From the NCBI RefSeq assembly GCF_000021305.1, contig NC_011775.1:145489-209488 (forward strand): a DNA stretch of 64,000 bases, given 5' to 3'. This document shows positions 16,763 to 26,773 of the stretch, piece by piece (position 1 is the stretch's first letter; each line of letters opens with the position of its first letter). Below the pieces are notes generated by a model. That model was not told where the DNA came from, did no database searches, and saw nothing but the letters and a program-made list of their open reading frames with translations. Position numbers and translations under genes: made by a program. Source of the stretch: Bacillus cereus G9842 (GTDB taxonomy: Bacteria; Bacillota; Bacilli; Bacillales; Bacillaceae_G).

Positions 16763-19700
16763 TCACTGTATTTTTATAAATTGTATTGGATTTACAGCAT
16801 GAGACTTATTAATATTCCATGATGGTGTATGCATTTCAAAGTGTAGATGTTGGCCATAAGCCTGTCCTGTTTCACCTTGATATCCTAAAAACTGTCCCTT
16901 TTTAACCTGGGAGCCTTCAGTTACAGCACGATTTCTCATATGTGCATAGACAGTTTCATACTGCTGGCCATTAATATTATGTCTAATCATTACACAGTTT
17001 CCATAAGTAGTAGATAAATAGGATCTGAATACTACTCCATCTGCTGCAGCTACTACTGGAACTGTTCCCTTTTGAGCAATATCAATACCATGATGATTAT
17101 CAAATGATCTATCACCATATCCAGAAGTTAATCTACCTTGTGTCGGAACCATCCAATCACCACTTGTAGCTGTTGGTAATTGATTTTGATCATGTTTATA
17201 TGTAGCTTCACTCTTGAATTTCATGGCAGTATCGTAGATATTTTTTCCACCATCTTTTGAATTAGTATAAAGCCACAGTGCTTTTTCCATATCCTCTTTC
17301 ACGCCTAATTTCGATAAGTATTTAGAAGCCGTATAAATTGCGTCATAGTTGTCATCAATGTCTGCTTTTTTATCATTATTACCGTCTTCTCCATAACCAC
17401 CATATTTTTTAATCAAATCCATATCTTGTAAATCTTTATTGCTAATTCCTTGTAAATTCCCTTCAGAATTACGACTTGGGTGTTTCCATCCCATCCATGC
17501 AACAGGTTTAATTCCCATTGGACCTCTTTCACCAGCTGCAGAGACCGTAATATTTTTAGAAAATGAACTTTTATGGTAATGTACTGCCGCTAAGATAAAC
17601 CATGGTGTACCATGTTTTTTCTCTGCCCCTAAATAAATCGGCATGAATTGAGGCGGAATACTAGAACCTGGAATTATGTCTCCAATAAAGTCTCCATCTA
17701 ATAATGCAGAGATATCTTTTCCATCCAACCAATCTATATAATGTAAAGGTAAACCGCTAGCATATTCATAATACAGTTGGAACATCTTTTTATCTGTATA
17801 GTTATAGCCGGCTTGAGTTAAAATCTCATCAAGTTTAGAAAAATCATATTTAAACTCTTGTTTGTCTTGTAAATGATTGGTTTCTTGTACTTCAGTATTG
17901 TCACCTGTTCGTTTCCAACCAGATTTAGTTTCTTTATAATTGATTTTTGCTTCACCATTCCATGCTCTTACTTTTGAAATCACCTTTGTTTCACGCGTGC
18001 TAGTACTTATACTTTCTTTCCATTCTTCACAATCATCTGTTCCTGGTTTTTTTCTAGCACATGTCTTTGTTTTATTTTCTATGGTTTCTTTTTTTGTTTC
18101 ATAGGTAAAATCAGGTTTCAACTTATCAAAGAAGTATTTTAATAAGGCTTTATTAACACTAGCTGGGCCACCTGAACCGACTCCAGAACCACCACCCGAA
18201 GAAACATCAGTTCCTTCATTTGAACTTAGATCACCATCTCCTAACATTCTTGTAGCCCATGCAAATTTATTAGTTTTAAACTCTGAAACTTTTACATTTT
18301 GTCCAACATCAGGTGCTTCAATCATCTTCCCATTACCAATATATATAGCCACATGAGTAATACCACTACGATTACCTGTGTTAGCAAAGAATAATAAATC
18401 TCCTTTTTTCACATCATTTGCATTTTGAATTTTTTTACCTTGCTTTGATTGCATAGCAGCAGTTCGATCTAATGATATTCCTAAAGCCTTAAATACATAT
18501 TGAGTTAATCCACTACAATCAAACCCTTTAGGTGACGAACCTCCCCATACATAAGGAACTCCTATATATTTTTTAGCCTCTTCAATAATTTGATCTGCCT
18601 TTTTGTTTTCAGCTGAAGACGGTTGGGTTGGTTGGGCTGGTGTTTGACTTCCTGCTGGTGGTTGGGCTGTTGCTAAAGGCGCCCCATCCCCCCGTTGCGG
18701 ATAAGTCTTATCTCCTGCTCCAGGACGTAAAACACGAACTTGAGTATTATATCTTCGGCCGAATGCATAAGCTTGGGTCCGATTTTCATGTAGAATGTCA
18801 ATTCTATTCCCTTTAATGGCCCCACCTGTATCAAGTGCTACCCCTTGGATATGTAAACCCGTCCCAGGATCATTAATTTCAACAATAGACCATAACGGAA
18901 CTACTCGAGGGTCAACTGCAACAACACGATATCCGTTATATCTAATTGCCTGACTAAAATTAAAGCCAATTTTGTCACAACCTACCGCTGGACAAAATCC
19001 ACCTTGCATTGCAGAATCCTCTCCATAATATCCAGTTGCTTCAAATGTCATCCATGGACCTGCATTTGCGGTAGTATAGTTCCCGGTATCTTGAGCGGTT
19101 CCACCGCCACCGTTTGAACCATCATTTACTCCGCCACCTACTCCTCCAACTCCACCAAAATCAATTTTATTGGGATCAAAATCTTTTAAATCTTTCCCAT
19201 CACGCCACGAATCTAATTGAATTACTGATGATAATAGTTCCTGAGGTAGTCTATAAGCCCATTGTTCCGCACCACCAAAACTTGATTCTGATAGCTGTTT
19301 TACATAAGCTTGTGTATCTTTGTCTTGTTGACTTAAACCTTTTATATTATTATCCGAACCTGAACTTAAAAATGCACTAGCAAGCATACTCAAGATAACA
19401 ACTACTGTAATTACTAGTAACAGTATCCCTATAACTGGAAGACCTACTCCAGCTAACATTTTGAGCAAGACTAAAGCTACTTTTTTCATGGCAGCTGCTA
19501 AAGCTTTTTTAATCGCTTTTGCCACAGCTTTTTTCGCAGCTTTTTTTGCAGCCGCTTTAGCCGCTCTCTGGGCCTGCTTTTGTAATTGTTTTTGAACTTG
19601 CTGTTTTGCTTTATTCATTGCTTGTTGCCTTAAATTACCTGTTTTACTACTTTTAGAGGATTGCTCTGTCTTTTTTGACTTCTTTTGTTTTGATTTCTTT

Positions 19701-19909
19701 TGTTTTTCATCTGGTTTTCTATTTTGTTCCTTATGATTATTGTCCCGTTGTTTTCTATTATTTAATCTATCTGAAGTACTTCTTGGTTGTTTAGTAGAAG
19801 AAGGTTGTTTATTTAACAACCTTCCTCGTAATTCTTCCTCTGTAGATATATCTCGTCTAATGAATTCATCCTCTTGGATTGCTAAGTTATCATTATCTCT
19901 CGGACTCAT
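16763..19909 (-). CDS. T4SS cell-wall hydrolase with 3D, NlpC/P60, lysozyme-like and M23 domains
   Basis: This 1048-aa VirB1-type protein opens the peptidoglycan for the conjugation channel. A charged N-terminus of 150 residues (lysine and alanine rich) precedes one membrane segment (about 155-180). Then follow a 3D (lytic transglycosylase-like) domain at about 285-395 (VDPR, LDTGGAIKG, IDI aspartates), an NlpC/P60 domain at 440-560 (Cys in GFDCSGLTQ, His in THVAIYIG), a lysozyme-like domain at 760-890 and an M23 zinc endopeptidase at 915-1030 (HHGID, YAH, HLHFE). In the lysozyme-like domain the usual AA-x-x-x-E position reads AAVHYHKSSF, so the catalytic Glu is replaced by Lys. It follows the VirB6-like gene with a 3-bp gap. 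Confidence 0.93.
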   Translation of the reverse strand: MSPRDNDNLAIQEDEFIRRDISTEEELRGRLLNKQPSSTKQPRSTSDRLNNRKQRDNNHKEQNRKPDEKQKKSKQKKSKKTEQSSKSSKTGNLRQQAMNKAKQQVQKQLQKQAQRAAKAAAKKAAKKAVAKAIKKALAAAMKKVALVLLKMLAGVGLPVIGILLLVITVVVILSMLASAFLSSGSDNNIKGLSQQDKDTQAYVKQLSESSFGGAEQWAYRLPQELLSSVIQLDSWRDGKDLKDFDPNKIDFGGVGGVGGGVNDGSNGGGGTAQDTGNYTTANAGPWMTFEATGYYGEDSAMQGGFCPAVGCDKIGFNFSQAIRYNGYRVVAVDPRVVPLWSIVEINDPGTGLHIQGVALDTGGAIKGNRIDILHENRTQAYAFGRRYNTQVRVLRPGAGDKTYPQRGDGAPLATAQPPAGSQTPAQPTQPSSAENKKADQIIEEAKKYIGVPYVWGGSSPKGFDCSGLTQYVFKALGISLDRTAAMQSKQGKKIQNANDVKKGDLLFFANTGNRSGITHVAIYIGNGKMIEAPDVGQNVKVSEFKTNKFAWATRMLGDGDLSSNEGTDVSSGGGSGVGSGGPASVNKALLKYFFDKLKPDFTYETKKETIENKTKTCARKKPGTDDCEEWKESISTSTRETKVISKVRAWNGEAKINYKETKSGWKRTGDNTEVQETNHLQDKQEFKYDFSKLDEILTQAGYNYTDKKMFQLYYEYASGLPLHYIDWLDGKDISALLDGDFIGDIIPGSSIPPQFMPIYLGAEKKHGTPWFILAAVHYHKSSFSKNITVSAAGERGPMGIKPVAWMGWKHPSRNSEGNLQGISNKDLQDMDLIKKYGGYGEDGNNDKKADIDDNYDAIYTASKYLSKLGVKEDMEKALWLYTNSKDGGKNIYDTAMKFKSEATYKHDQNQLPTATSGDWMVPTQGRLTSGYGDRSFDNHHGIDIAQKGTVPVVAAADGVVFRSYLSTTYGNCVMIRHNINGQQYETVYAHMRNRAVTEGSQVKKGQFLGYQGETGQAYGQHLHFEMHTPSWNINKSHAVNPIQFIKIQ

Positions 19910-19912
19910 TCA

Positions 19913-22900
19913 CTACACCCCTTGCTTAGTACGTCTTTCTTCAATGAATTTACGACGCATTAACCTTTTATTTGGTTCAGGACGAAGATAATTATTCACA
20001 TCGATATTAGGGAATAATTCAGGATCAGCCAACAATGGTTCACCATTACTTCCCATACGGTAAGAATTTAAGTTACCTTCCTTAGTAAATCCTTTTAATC
20101 TTCCACCTTCAACAGCAAACTCTTTAAAAATAGTTTCTCCAAATGGTAACGATGGATTACCTTCAAAGTATGGTGTTACTCTTAATTTTCGATTACTATG
20201 GTCGTTCATTACCATATAACTTCTATTTTTCTCTACAACCCAAGTAGCCTTATTATCAGCAGAATTTTGTTGGAAATCTTTCATTGTAAAGTTCCCTTGG
20301 TCAACTTCTGGGCTAAACGAATCAAAATGTACTACTTCTTCTGCATTTATCACTTGGTGTCGATTTGATAATAAATCTGTAGGTTTAACTAGTACCTTAT
20401 GATCTGAAATAGACTTTAACCCTCTAGAATCTGTTTTATAGAAAGTAGAATTCGAGCCTTGAATAGCGCGTGGGATTAAAGTATTTTCTAATATAGTTTG
20501 ATCTTGATATAAAACTTCACCTTGTTGTAACTCAGTACAACCTGCACCGTAAGGAGAAACTCGTTTATATTGACCATCATTTCCTTTTACCTGAATAAAT
20601 GAACGTTCAGGTTCAACTACTAATCTAATAGCATCCTTACTAATTCTTTCTACCATTTGTCCTGAAAATTGATCTTTTACCATTGCTTTTTGAGCATATT
20701 GAGCAATGTCCCCGACTTCCATAACAGACTCTTGAATTTTAGAAGCATATGGGCTATGAGTAGCTGCAATATTTGCTACCTTTTGATAAGCCTTTTGACC
20801 ACCTAAAACCCCTGCTGCAAATGACATTGTATTTTGGAATTGCAAATGCTTTTGTTCGGCTTCTGCTAACGTATTTACTTCTGGAACTTTGTCAAATACT
20901 TTATAGTTAATTGCCTCTTTCCCAGTATCAATAAAATTCTTTAAACCTGAACCTGCATATGCACCCTGCATACTACCAGTCGCTATACCTTGTACTACCG
21001 CACCAATTTGTCTTGGAATAACCACGTTTTTGTTTGTACTATTTGCTAATTCTTGTTGCACATTAGTTAAATTATTAGCGTATTGTACACCGACTGCTTC
21101 TTTCCAAGAGTTTTGAATTTGTGGTTCTGCAATACCTTTAGCCTTTTGCTGAGCAAAAAACTGCTCCTTATTGTTTGCTGCCCACTGATCCGTAATATTG
21201 GATGCGCGATGAGTAGCCATAAATTGACCTAATTCATATCCTTTAGTAGCTTGTACTTTAGGGACGTTTGCAATTACTTGTTGGGATTCATTGTTCATTT
21301 TTGATTCAATGCCACTGCGTTCCCATTGCTTTTCAATAAATTCTGGTGAAGCACCCGCAAATTTTTGTGAAAATTCATTTCTAGCAACTTCCACTCTTCT
21401 AAATGCTAATCCCTGACCAAATTGATTTTTATCAATAAATGCATATTGAGATTGTCCTCCTGATAAATCTTGAAGTGTATTTGTAGCCATTTCGAATACA
21501 TTATTACGGTAGCCTTCTACGTTTTCTTTCCAAGCGTTATCAATAGCCTTAATGCTCATACCAGCACCTAATTTTTGAGAATAGAATTGCTCTCTGTTTT
21601 GCTCTGCATATCCTCTTGTTAAATCCATAGTTGCTTGTTCTACTAAATCAACACCTCTTGCATGAGTTCCACTTATTACACCCTGTATACCAGAAGAAGA
21701 GCTTACCTTACTAATAGACCCATCAAGCTCATTTGAAATAATATTTTTAGCATTCGGCAATTGAGAAGACCACGCTTGTTCAACCTGTTCACGAGATGCT
21801 TGACCATCATAACGTTCAGCAAAGGCTTGTTTTGCATCTTTTAAACGCATTGACTGAATGACTTGCTTATACTGTCCTTTATCAACAAAGCTATCAAGAG
21901 GTTTACCATTTGTTAATTGTTGCGCTGCTTGCGTTGCTTGCTCTTTAAAATGTGTTTTTTGTGTAGTTACCTCATTATTCCAAGCTTGATCAATTTCCCC
22001 TTGGGTAATATTTTCATTACCTGGCGTAGATTTTAATTGTTTAGCAAATTGTGTTTTAGAGTTATTTGCTAACCAATTGTTCATTGAACCTTGAGAAACC
22101 GCGTTAACTAAGTCAATCGCTTTAGCTTGAGTTGCTAATGAAGGTAATGTATTGGCAACTTTAGACATAGATTTCTGTACAGTTGCTCCCATGTTTTCAT
22201 GTAATTGCAATTTATGATTTTCCCATGCATTATTTACCTTTTCTTGAGTAGCCTCAGGATTCTGTTGAGAATAATTCTGTTTAAATGCTTGTTCTTGAGC
22301 GCCAATATATGCCTTTGTCGCATCAGAGCTTAATAAGGCTTTTGCAAAGTCTTTTTTATTTAGTACATTATCTACATTCGGTACTGTACCTAATTGCTTA
22401 GCAACTTTATTAGCTCCATTTAATACATCATTATATTTTTCTTCTACATGCTCGTTCCATAAACGTTCAATTTCAATTTTCTTCATTTCAGGAAATTCCT
22501 GCTTTAACTTTTTAACAAATGCACCTTTATGTTGATTTTCTTCATTCGCATACATTTTTTTAAAATCATCTGCAAACTGTTTAGCCATTGATGAACCTAA
22601 AGCTTGTTGACCTGTACCATATGGAGTTTGATTTAGGTTTGAAATTTTTGCATTTAATCCTTTAGCAAATCTATTTGCCATTAAGTCTTTTTGTTCATCC
22701 CATGCTGAATCTACTTCTTTAGATGTAGCATTTGGATTTTTTGCTTTATAAAAATGCTTAAATGCTTGTTCTTGCTCTACTAAATTACCATCGTAATTTT
22801 TATTTGCTAGTTTAGTAAATGCTTCTTTATCAATAAAGGAATCTAAACTTTTTCCTTTCGCTAAAGAACTAGCTAGCTTTCTAGTATTTCCTAAAAACTC

Positions 22901-24601
22901 TTGACGTTTTTGACCCAAATGTTGATTCCAGGCTTTATCAACCATTTCGTCATTAGCTTCAATACCTTGTTTTTTTGTATTTTCCAAGTAACTCTTCTTA
23001 AATGCTTCTTTATTTGCAGTATTATTTGCATACTGATCAACCAACTCATTTGCAGCTTCTTCAGCTAATTCTGATGCTCTTGCTTTTGTAGTATCAAATG
23101 CAGCTAGACCATTTTGCTTATAAGCCTCTTTAGCACGAGTTTTAAAATATTTTTTTTGATCAGCTAATTTTTGATTCCAGGCTTTTTCAGCTTTGTTACC
23201 TGTAATACCTTTAGAAGCTAAATCGTTCATGAAAGCATCTTTATTGTCTTTAGCCCAATTATTCGTATCAAATTCAGCTTGTTGGTTTAATAAATTCTTA
23301 AAGAATTCTGATTCCATAGCATTTTTCGCACCAGTTTTTGCACCAATAACCCCACCTTGAACAAGTCCATTAAGTCCTTTTGCTCCTACAAATGCACCTC
23401 TTGCAATAGGTGTTACTGCTGAACCCATTTTATATCCAGCTAAAGAACCTAATGCTGAACCTCCTGGTCCTAGCCCCATACCAGCTGCGGTACCAGCCAT
23501 TCCCATGACCATTTTCCCACCACGGGATACAATTTCAGACATCTTAAACATTTTTCTTGCTGAATTATCTTTAACTGCCGCCTCTTTAGCAGCACCTTCC
23601 GATCCATCTCCTGAATTATCTCTTCCACCATTTCTAGCTCTACTTGTTATACCTTTAGCTAAACCTTTAGTTAAGTCACCTACACTTTTACCTTGTAAAG
23701 CTCCTTTTCCGACATTGTACATCGCTCCTAAACCAGCAAGACCACTCATTGATGCAGTTTTGCTTAAGCCATCAGTCATACCAGAGCTAAGTCCAAAGAG
23801 GTTTTTTAAAGCTTCCCCTAATGGAATGATAACTATATAAAGCATACCGATTGTAAGTAGCCCTACATCGGCACCTTTTTCAATCGCACCAAATCCAGTC
23901 CCTTTATCCACTATTGTTGCGACAATCCAAAGTAATAAAGCATGGATAGCCTGTACAAAAACAGTTCCTACAAATTCTTTAAACCATGTGAATGTCACTT
24001 GACGTGTTGCAGGGAACATAAATAGACTAATAAAAACAGGGCCTAGAATCATTAAAATAATTAATGTTATTTTTCTCATTAAATAATAGAAGTAGGCCCA
24101 TATCGTTACACCTAAAAGTACTAAACGTGCAAAAATCCCACCTATAATATGCTCTCCAAGTGGAGGATAAATGTCTTTTCCAGTAAGATCTAAGCTAGAT
24201 TTAAAGAAATCAATTATCCCTTTATTAAGTGTAAATACAACATCATACAATATACTCAAATTACCAAGCACCAAAATTACAAATATCCAATCCCTTGCGA
24301 ACTCTAAAAAGTATGTTCGATTACCTGGATTTATTGAAGTGCTTGATATTTTATTCGCCGCATAAATCATAGAAAACACTAATATAAAACCAATTAATAT
24401 TGTTAAATTACCAACACCAGGAGATATAATTCCTGTAATATCATTTGGAGCAAACGTATTATATACTAAAGTGTCTTCTTTATATCCATACACTAATCTG
24501 AAGAATGTAGGGATTGATTCAAAAGGTTTCCAAAGATTATCCCAAAACCCTTGTACCATACTTTCAGCGGCTTTCCACGCCTTCTCGCCTATCCAATCCA
24601 A
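19913..24601 (-). CDS. VirB6/TrbL-like T4SS channel protein with long repeat region
   Basis: The 1562-aa protein starts at TTG 24601 (TGGAGG ribosome site). Residues 60-290 hold about six hydrophobic segments typical of VirB6-like inner-membrane channel proteins. A glycine-rich hydrophobic stretch follows (residues 360-430). Then about ten degenerate repeats (residues 445-1175) follow, each ending in a D/E-x-A-W motif (KAWNQKL, KAWNQHL, SAWDEQK, RLWNEHV, NAWENHK, QAWNNEV, QAWSSQL, NAWKENV, KQWERSG, NSWKEAV) preceded by a conserved Phe in a basic helix. The final 390 residues are unlike the repeats. It lies between virB4 and the hydrolase gene in the operon. The repeats are likely an alpha-helical extension, but their side of the membrane is unknown. 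Confidence 0.85.
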   Translation of the reverse strand: MDWIGEKAWKAAESMVQGFWDNLWKPFESIPTFFRLVYGYKEDTLVYNTFAPNDITGIISPGVGNLTILIGFILVFSMIYAANKISSTSINPGNRTYFLEFARDWIFVILVLGNLSILYDVVFTLNKGIIDFFKSSLDLTGKDIYPPLGEHIIGGIFARLVLLGVTIWAYFYYLMRKITLIILMILGPVFISLFMFPATRQVTFTWFKEFVGTVFVQAIHALLLWIVATIVDKGTGFGAIEKGADVGLLTIGMLYIVIIPLGEALKNLFGLSSGMTDGLSKTASMSGLAGLGAMYNVGKGALQGKSVGDLTKGLAKGITSRARNGGRDNSGDGSEGAAKEAAVKDNSARKMFKMSEIVSRGGKMVMGMAGTAAGMGLGPGGSALGSLAGYKMGSAVTPIARGAFVGAKGLNGLVQGGVIGAKTGAKNAMESEFFKNLLNQQAEFDTNNWAKDNKDAFMNDLASKGITGNKAEKAWNQKLADQKKYFKTRAKEAYKQNGLAAFDTTKARASELAEEAANELVDQYANNTANKEAFKKSYLENTKKQGIEANDEMVDKAWNQHLGQKRQEFLGNTRKLASSLAKGKSLDSFIDKEAFTKLANKNYDGNLVEQEQAFKHFYKAKNPNATSKEVDSAWDEQKDLMANRFAKGLNAKISNLNQTPYGTGQQALGSSMAKQFADDFKKMYANEENQHKGAFVKKLKQEFPEMKKIEIERLWNEHVEEKYNDVLNGANKVAKQLGTVPNVDNVLNKKDFAKALLSSDATKAYIGAQEQAFKQNYSQQNPEATQEKVNNAWENHKLQLHENMGATVQKSMSKVANTLPSLATQAKAIDLVNAVSQGSMNNWLANNSKTQFAKQLKSTPGNENITQGEIDQAWNNEVTTQKTHFKEQATQAAQQLTNGKPLDSFVDKGQYKQVIQSMRLKDAKQAFAERYDGQASREQVEQAWSSQLPNAKNIISNELDGSISKVSSSSGIQGVISGTHARGVDLVEQATMDLTRGYAEQNREQFYSQKLGAGMSIKAIDNAWKENVEGYRNNVFEMATNTLQDLSGGQSQYAFIDKNQFGQGLAFRRVEVARNEFSQKFAGASPEFIEKQWERSGIESKMNNESQQVIANVPKVQATKGYELGQFMATHRASNITDQWAANNKEQFFAQQKAKGIAEPQIQNSWKEAVGVQYANNLTNVQQELANSTNKNVVIPRQIGAVVQGIATGSMQGAYAGSGLKNFIDTGKEAINYKVFDKVPEVNTLAEAEQKHLQFQNTMSFAAGVLGGQKAYQKVANIAATHSPYASKIQESVMEVGDIAQYAQKAMVKDQFSGQMVERISKDAIRLVVEPERSFIQVKGNDGQYKRVSPYGAGCTELQQGEVLYQDQTILENTLIPRAIQGSNSTFYKTDSRGLKSISDHKVLVKPTDLLSNRHQVINAEEVVHFDSFSPEVDQGNFTMKDFQQNSADNKATWVVEKNRSYMVMNDHSNRKLRVTPYFEGNPSLPFGETIFKEFAVEGGRLKGFTKEGNLNSYRMGSNGEPLLADPELFPNIDVNNYLRPEPNKRLMRRKFIEERRTKQGV

Positions 24602-24644
24602 TTAACAAACCTCCACTTCAAAAAAAACTTTAAATATGCTACGG

Positions 24645-26735
24645 TTATCTACTATGAATAGCCTGTCTCTTTAATTTTTCTTCTAACACCGCAGGGTTGG
24701 ATTCAATAAATACTAATTCTTCATCTGATGGATCCGTTCGCAACCAAATTGAAGAATCACCTGTTTTTAATACACCTTCCCCTTTTGCAGGATTACCAAA
24801 TATAATATTTAACTCACCTTCAGTAATATCGAAGTTTCTTCTAACCTCTTCTTTATCAATCTTGTTTTGCTTTAAGAAAAGCAAAGTATGAGTATTAGTT
24901 AAAATCCCTCGAGATTTTGCATTTCGTAATAGGCGCACAAAATCTTGAGATGCGTAACATAATCCACCATGACGTTTACGAATACGTCGCGCTATCTTTT
25001 CAAAGAATGTAACTGTTTGCTCATTATCAATAAACTGCCAAATTTCATCACAATAAATAAACTTTCGCTTCGTTGAATTTTTTGGGTTTTTAGCAAAATA
25101 TTCCCATAGGTAGTTAAGAATAACGTGGAAAGCAATTGGTCTTAAGAATCCTTCCTCCAATTGAGAAATATTAAAATTAACAAGTCTAGATTCATCTAAG
25201 CTTTGTTTAACATTGCTACCTAAGTTTGTTTGACCATCAAAAATAGGTTTAGAACCCGTTCTTAAAAATGGTTTAATCGCATGCAGTAACCTCTTGGCAT
25301 CATCTGCATCACTATATCTCTCCAATATGTAATTATAAATTTGTAAAATTTCAGGTTCAGGCTTACGGACTTGAGATTGTATCAATCTACCATCTACCTC
25401 TTCAACCCCATCTTTAAACAAGCTATCTGGATGTGAGGTTATACCCAGCTCTTCTGTAAAAATATACATAATTGCTTCTTCTAAGTAATTACGCTCATAT
25501 ACATCTAAGCCATCTTCAATTCCACCTTTACCGCGCACTACAATGTCAAAGAAATCAAGAATTTCATTCGTCTTTTCTCTAATAGGAACAAACCTTTGAA
25601 ATTTCTTTCCATCTTTTTCGTAAATGACTACCTTATCATCTTGTGCTAACATCTCTAGCTCTTCATCATTCTTGTCATCTAGTGGAATTTCAGAATAATT
25701 TATTGCACAAGGGTTGATTATTATTCCACTTTCTTCATGTACATCTAAATTAATGCCACCTAAAATTTTTGTTAACTTTACAAATTCTCCCTCAGGATCA
25801 ATAATTCCAGCGTAAACATTAGCTAAAGGCATCTCACGAGAAATTTTCATCTTCATTCCAACACTTTTACCGGAACCAGATACTCCAAAGAATCCCATGT
25901 TATAATTATCAGGACGATATGTTTCATTTCCAAATGAATTAATAAACTCTTTTTGATCAGTAATCATGTTAATACCATAAGGAATACCACCATGATATCG
26001 TCCAGAACCTGAAATATATGGGGCGAATGTGGATAATGCCCTTCTGTCGATATTTCTATATGAATCACTTAAATAATTTTTCCCAAAAGGTAATCCGCTC
26101 TTATAGCCCTTTTTAATTCTTGAAAAAGCAGTTGCAAGTTTAATCGAAAAACCAGAAAGTGCATCTTCCAAAAACTCTGATGATTTATTTAAATTTTGTA
26201 ATGAATTTGAGTATAAAATCACTTGAGAACTAACATTAAACATATCGTTCTCACCAAACTGAATTTCTTCCATTAACATCTCACAATCCGCAATTTTTGT
26301 TTGCAGATCATTTATTTGATCTATGTTCCCTTTTTTATTTTGCCAAGTTAAATTTGAAAGGAACATGGTTTGTTGTCTTTGTAGTCGTTTAATAGCCTCA
26401 TTCTTTCTTACCTTATGAATATCAATTACAACGTCTACCTCACCCATGCTTAAAATATTATTTAACCAATTTGTCTTTAATTTACGTGGGTATCCATCTC
26501 TCGGAATATACATTGGTCTAAAATATGTTTGAGTCCCTAAAGATTGTTTTATGACACCATGATCTTCTGACTTAATTGCTATCCCATCTGGTGCAATTAA
26601 ATCAATAAATGTAGGAACATTATCCATAAAATCATTTTTCTTATCCGCATCTTGTTCCTTTATTTGTTCTTGTTCCTTTCCAGTATTATCAACATCTACT
26701 TCTTTATTTTTTTTTCTACGTTTTAATAGCTGCAC
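24645..26735 (-). CDS. virB4: VirB4-family T4SS ATPase
   Basis: The 696-aa ATPase powers pilus assembly and substrate transfer at the inner face of the membrane. Walker A GVSGSGKSVGMKMKI lies near residue 287 and Walker B FIYCDEIWQFID near residue 563, followed by the family motif ARRIRKRHGGLCYASQD. The N-terminal 250 residues form the VirB4 N-domain. GTG start (GAGGAGTTGAAC upstream). It is between the VirB4-N-like 301-aa gene and the VirB6-like gene, as in other Gram-positive T4SS operons. Length and motif order are normal for the family. Confidence 0.95.
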   Translation of the reverse strand: MQLLKRRKKNKEVDVDNTGKEQEQIKEQDADKKNDFMDNVPTFIDLIAPDGIAIKSEDHGVIKQSLGTQTYFRPMYIPRDGYPRKLKTNWLNNILSMGEVDVVIDIHKVRKNEAIKRLQRQQTMFLSNLTWQNKKGNIDQINDLQTKIADCEMLMEEIQFGENDMFNVSSQVILYSNSLQNLNKSSEFLEDALSGFSIKLATAFSRIKKGYKSGLPFGKNYLSDSYRNIDRRALSTFAPYISGSGRYHGGIPYGINMITDQKEFINSFGNETYRPDNYNMGFFGVSGSGKSVGMKMKISREMPLANVYAGIIDPEGEFVKLTKILGGINLDVHEESGIIINPCAINYSEIPLDDKNDEELEMLAQDDKVVIYEKDGKKFQRFVPIREKTNEILDFFDIVVRGKGGIEDGLDVYERNYLEEAIMYIFTEELGITSHPDSLFKDGVEEVDGRLIQSQVRKPEPEILQIYNYILERYSDADDAKRLLHAIKPFLRTGSKPIFDGQTNLGSNVKQSLDESRLVNFNISQLEEGFLRPIAFHVILNYLWEYFAKNPKNSTKRKFIYCDEIWQFIDNEQTVTFFEKIARRIRKRHGGLCYASQDFVRLLRNAKSRGILTNTHTLLFLKQNKIDKEEVRRNFDITEGELNIIFGNPAKGEGVLKTGDSSIWLRTDPSDEELVFIESNPAVLEEKLKRQAIHSR

Positions 26736-26773
26736 TACCTAGTTCAACTCCTCACTTAATAGAATCAAATTTA

